Shown piece by piece: positions 5,910 to 6,247 of a stretch of DNA of 6,247 nucleotides. Position numbers and translations under genes: made by a program. Within the stretch, counting starts at the first letter, position 1, and every line of letters begins with the position of its first letter. The notes below the pieces were generated by a model. It ran no database searches. It saw only the letters and a list, made by a program, of their open reading frames with translations, and had not been told where the DNA came from. The DNA is from Pseudomonadota bacterium (GTDB taxonomy: Bacteria > Myxococcota_A > Polyangia > Haliangiales > Haliangiaceae): NCBI GenBank assembly GCA_023386455.1, contig JAEWJO010000058.1:1-6247 (forward strand), in the 5' to 3' direction.

Positions 5910-6247
5910 CGAGGGACTCCGAGGGCGTGGCGCAGCTCGTCGACGACACGTGCGACGTCGGCTGCGGTCATGGTGGGGAACAGCGGAAGCGAGAGGGTGT
6001 GGGCGTAGTAGTGGTCCGAACCGGGCCGCTCGCGCGCGAGCTCGCCGGGGCAGCGGCTCGCGTGCAGCGGGTGCTGCAGGAGCGGGATGTAGTGGACCTG
6101 GGTGCCGATGCCGGCGGCGGCGAGCGCGCGCGTCACGGCGTCGCGCGTGGTGCCAAACCGCGGGAAGTCGATCGCGACCGCGAACAGGTGGTACGCCGAC
6201 TCGCGGTCCGGCAGCTCGAGCGGGCAGATCACGCCACCGTCGGGAAA
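5906..6247 (-). CDS. pseC: PseC: UDP-4-amino-4,6-dideoxy-N-acetyl-beta-L-altrosamine transaminase (5' end beyond window)
   Basis: C-terminal 113 residues of a PLP-dependent DegT/DnrJ/EryC1-type aminotransferase; the frame is still open at the right edge, so the start and the catalytic Lys lie outside. PseC aminates the 4-keto product of PseB, giving UDP-4-amino-4,6-dideoxy-N-acetyl-altrosamine. What supports it: PDRESAYHLFAVAIDF (the common SAYHLF element of this aminotransferase group), GIGTQVHYIPLLQHP (the conserved QVHYIP segment of PseC-like enzymes), the HYYAHTLSLPLFPTMT segment near the C-terminus (SLPLFP is a standard family motif) and the final helix VARVVDELRHALG. A GTG at 6230-6232 is internal, not a start: it falls inside conserved family sequence. 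The stop (5906-5908) overlaps the pseB ATG by four bases. The family motifs alone would also fit other 4-keto-sugar aminotransferases; PseB and PseG next door make PseC the best call. Confidence 0.9.
   Translation of the reverse strand, partial: FPDGGVICPLELPDRESAYHLFAVAIDFPRFGTTRDAVTRALAAAGIGTQVHYIPLLQHPLHASRCPGELARERPGSDHYYAHTLSLPLFPTMTAADVARVVDELRHALGVPR
5917..5920 (-). promoter_or_regulatory. Ribosome binding site of pseB (GGAG)
   Basis: On the minus strand GGAG lies 7 bases before the pseB ATG, within the end of pseC. Together with the ATGA overlap, it suggests that pseB can be both coupled and independently initiated. Confidence 0.55.

Noticed and set aside
4812..6008. 398-codon open frame on the plus strand opposite pseB and pseC
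   Set aside because: Composition-driven antisense frame over a highly conserved PseB; no ribosome binding site or motif supports it.

Overview
This 6.2 kb window is GC-rich (by eye about two-thirds G+C, with strong G/C preference at third codon positions). All six genes I can support lie on the minus strand, so the biology reads from right to left. The PknK-like kinase architecture (kinase, degenerate cyclase-like module, then the lead-in to an AAA/NTPase region), the GC content and the coupled gene overlaps suggest a myxobacterium or a relative in Myxococcota. That placement is inference; the window holds no rRNA or other taxonomic marker.

Right-hand half (about 3886-6247): three pseudaminic-acid genes in the order pseC (5' end cut off by the window edge), pseB, pseG. 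Each junction is a 4-base ATGA overlap, so the three are almost certainly translationally coupled. PseB and PseC convert UDP-GlcNAc to the 4-amino-6-deoxy-altrosamine intermediate. PseG removes UDP from the later diacetylated intermediate. PseH, PseI and PseF are not in the window and must lie upstream or elsewhere if the pathway is complete. The product would be CMP-pseudaminic acid, used for flagellin, pilin, capsule or O-antigen glycosylation.

Between the halves (about 3781-3885) is the only real intergenic gap, about 100 bp. It contains a GC-rich inverted repeat without a T-tract, an AT-rich near-palindrome and a short GTGA-N5-TCAC inverted repeat just before the next gene. I read it as the boundary between two transcription units.

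Left-hand half (1-3780): a compact three-gene unit. It encodes a ferritin-like protein of the VioB/RebD N-terminal type (probable iron-binding four-helix bundle plus a conserved helical C-terminal part), a 304-aa protein of unknown family, and the first 481 codons of a large Ser/Thr protein kinase. The first two genes overlap by 10 bp and the last two by ATGA. The tight coupling of a putative redox or oxidative enzyme, an orphan partner and a signalling kinase is the most unusual feature of the window and the best candidate for an undescribed system. There are no RNA genes, CRISPR arrays or mobile elements that I can support.
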